Position numbers and translations under genes: made by a program
Shown: positions 5,411 to 6,427 of the stretch, piece after piece
Numbering within the stretch: position 1 is the first letter of the stretch
How the letters are laid out: the number at the start of each line of letters is the position of its first letter
Source of the DNA: CADCSY01 sp038255685
GTDB taxonomy: Bacteria; Actinomycetota; Acidimicrobiia; Acidimicrobiales; CADCSY01
DNA length: 6,427 nt
Direction: 5' to 3'
Assembly (NCBI GenBank): GCA_038255685.1
Contig: JBBSLC010000158.1
Location: forward strand, 1 to 6,427
Notes under the pieces: generated by a model
The model's database searches: none
The model's input: the letters and a program-made list of their open reading frames with translations, nothing else
Told to the model about the DNA's origin: nothing

Positions 5411-6229
5411 TCAGGTGGCCTCTTCCAGCGCGCGGCGCACGAGGACCTTCGCCAGGTGGCGGCGGTACTCGGTGCTGGCGTTGAGGTCGGCCGGCGGGTC
5501 GAGGCCGGCGTCGGCCTGCTGGGCGGCGTCCTCGACAGACGCGCCACCGGCCAGCGCCTCTTCCACCCCAGTCGCCCGCACCAGCGTCGAGCTCATGTTC
5601 ACGAGGGCGACGCCGGTGGAGCCGTTGCGCACCGCAGCGACGCCGACGATGGCCCAGTCCTGGGCCCTGCGGTTGAACTTCTGGTACGACCAGCCGGCAC
5701 CGGCGAGCTTGGGGAACCGGATCTCGGTGAGCAGCTCGTCGGGCGCGAGCGCCGTCTCCAGGAAGCCCTGGAAGAAGTCGGTGGCTGCGATCTCCCGCTC
5801 GCCGTTCGGACCCTTGGCCACGAGGGTCGCGCCGCAGGCGAGCACGACTGCCGGCAGGTCCGACGCCGGGTCGCCGTGGGCGATGCTGCCGCCGATGGTG
5901 CCCCGGTGGCGGACCTGCGGGTCGCCGACGAGGGAGGCGACGTGGCTGAGGATCGGGACCTCGGCTCCGAGCACGTCGGAGATCTCGATGTCTCGGTGGC
6001 GGGTGAGCGCGCCGACCGCGATGTGGTCGCCGGCGTCACGGATGTAGGAGAGATCGCTGAGCCGACCGACGTCGACCAGGACGCCGGGGGTGGCGAGGCG
6101 CAGCTTCATGAGCGGCAGCAGGGAGTGCCCGCCGGCGAGGAGCTTGGCGTCGTCGCCGTGCTCCCCGAGGAGGGCGATTGCCTCGTCGGCCGAGCCGGCC
6201 CGCTTGTAGTCGAACGCGACGGGGATCAT
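5411..6229 (-). CDS. coxM: CO dehydrogenase-type molybdenum hydroxylase, FAD-binding medium subunit
   Basis: This 272-residue protein is the FAD subunit of an aerobic CO dehydrogenase or related hydroxylase. The two FAD-binding signatures are AGGHSLLPLM at 32-41 and TIGGSIAHGDPASD at 111-124. The C-terminal CO_deh_flav_C domain covers about 178-270, with YQKFNRRAQDWAIVGVA at 182-198. The subunit passes electrons from the iron-sulfur centres of the small subunit to FAD and on to the acceptor. Its length is close to that of Oligotropha CoxM. The ATG at 6229 overlaps the large-subunit stop (ATGA) and has an AGGAGG seven bases upstream. A longer frame to 6265 adds only 12 residues inside the coxL end and is rejected. 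The gene follows coxL directly, unlike form I operons, where coxM comes first. Confidence 0.92.
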   Translation of the reverse strand: MIPVAFDYKRAGSADEAIALLGEHGDDAKLLAGGHSLLPLMKLRLATPGVLVDVGRLSDLSYIRDAGDHIAVGALTRHRDIEISDVLGAEVPILSHVASLVGDPQVRHRGTIGGSIAHGDPASDLPAVVLACGATLVAKGPNGEREIAATDFFQGFLETALAPDELLTEIRFPKLAGAGWSYQKFNRRAQDWAIVGVAAVRNGSTGVALVNMSSTLVRATGVEEALAGGASVEDAAQQADAGLDPPADLNASTEYRRHLAKVLVRRALEEAT

Positions 6230-6427
6230 CGGGCTGCCTCCTGGATCGTGTCCCACACCCGCCACGGCGAGGCGGGCATCTGGACGTCGGTGACGCCGAG
6301 CGGCCGGAGGGCGTCGACGATGGCGTTGATGACCGCCGGGGTGGCTGCGATGCAGCCGGCCTCGCCGATCCCCTTCACGCCCATGGGGTTGGTGGGGCTC
6401 GGGGTGACGGTCTGGTCGAGCCGGAAG
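6226..6427 (-). CDS. coxL: CO dehydrogenase-type molybdenum hydroxylase large subunit, C-terminal fragment
   Basis: The last 66 residues of a molybdopterin-binding large subunit are visible; the rest lies beyond the right edge. The segment PSPTNPMGVKGIGEAGC (residues 9-25 of the fragment) is the conserved C-terminal active-site loop of the family. Its Glu, 44 residues from the C-terminus, matches the position of the catalytic glutamate near the molybdenum in known CoxL (Glu763 of 809 in Oligotropha, as I recall). The end (ATPAVINAIVDALRPLGV, then a MPASPWRVW stretch) is also family-typical. The active-site loop that separates form I from form II enzymes lies outside the window, so the substrate cannot be assigned here. 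The stop overlaps the coxM start by 4 bp. Confidence 0.88.
   Translation of the reverse strand, partial: FRLDQTVTPSPTNPMGVKGIGEAGCIAATPAVINAIVDALRPLGVTDVQMPASPWRVWDTIQEAAR
6237..6242 (-). promoter_or_regulatory. Ribosome binding site of coxM within the coxL 3' end
   Basis: A consensus AGGAGG on the minus strand, seven bases before the coxM ATG at 6229, lies inside the last codons of coxL. It fixes the coxM start and allows efficient translation in addition to ATGA coupling. Confidence 0.65.

Noticed and set aside
1..6427. CRISPR arrays, tRNA or rRNA genes, insertion sequences, attachment sites
   Set aside because: No regularly spaced repeats, no cloverleaf with a CCA-type end, no transposase or integrase motifs, and no terminal inverted repeats with flanking duplications were seen on either strand.

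Overview
This is a GC-rich window. Its reading frames have strong codon bias, several genes start with GTG, and genes are densely overlapped, all of which suggest an actinomycete-type (Actinomycetota) chromosome. A deep lineage such as Acidimicrobiia is possible, but I cannot place it more closely from sequence alone. Every gene I can support lies on the minus strand, so the window reads biologically from right to left. The long plus-strand frames are antisense shadows.

Most of the window (6427 down to 328) is the downstream part of an aerobic carbon-monoxide-dehydrogenase-type (cox) molybdenum hydroxylase operon. In transcription order it holds: the C-terminal end of the large catalytic subunit (coxL-type, cut by the window edge); the FAD subunit (coxM-type); a small carbohydrate-binding-module (CBM48/AMPK-beta-like) protein; a MoxR/CoxD AAA+ ATPase; an unannotated 55-residue two-helix membrane protein; a CoxE VWA protein; a stand-alone XdhC N-terminal domain protein; a full XdhC/CoxI-family protein with a Rossmann domain; a MocA-like molybdopterin cytidylyltransferase; and a CoxG-type SRPBCC protein with a C-terminal membrane anchor. 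The iron-sulfur subunit (coxS) is not in the window and is expected upstream of coxL.

These parts form a coherent system. CoxL and CoxM, with the missing CoxS, are the enzyme. MocA makes the cytosine-dinucleotide form of the Mo cofactor, and the XdhC proteins probably handle the cofactor and its sulfuration. The MoxR and CoxE pair is a chaperone-like maturation machine. CoxG links the cytoplasmic enzyme to the membrane and its quinone pool. The large-then-FAD subunit order is that of the form II (BMS) clusters rather than form I (MSL), so the physiological substrate should be treated as unproven.

Two places stand out. From the MoxR gene to coxG every junction is a stop/start overlap, whereas the CBM48 gene has spacers on both sides and its own ribosome binding site, so it looks inserted into the operon. 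The 55-residue membrane protein is locked between moxR and coxE by 4-bp and 1-bp overlaps and is easy for annotation pipelines to miss. At the left edge, past a 179-bp gap containing several short dyads, begins an unrelated secreted protein of which only the signal peptide and about 15 further residues are visible.
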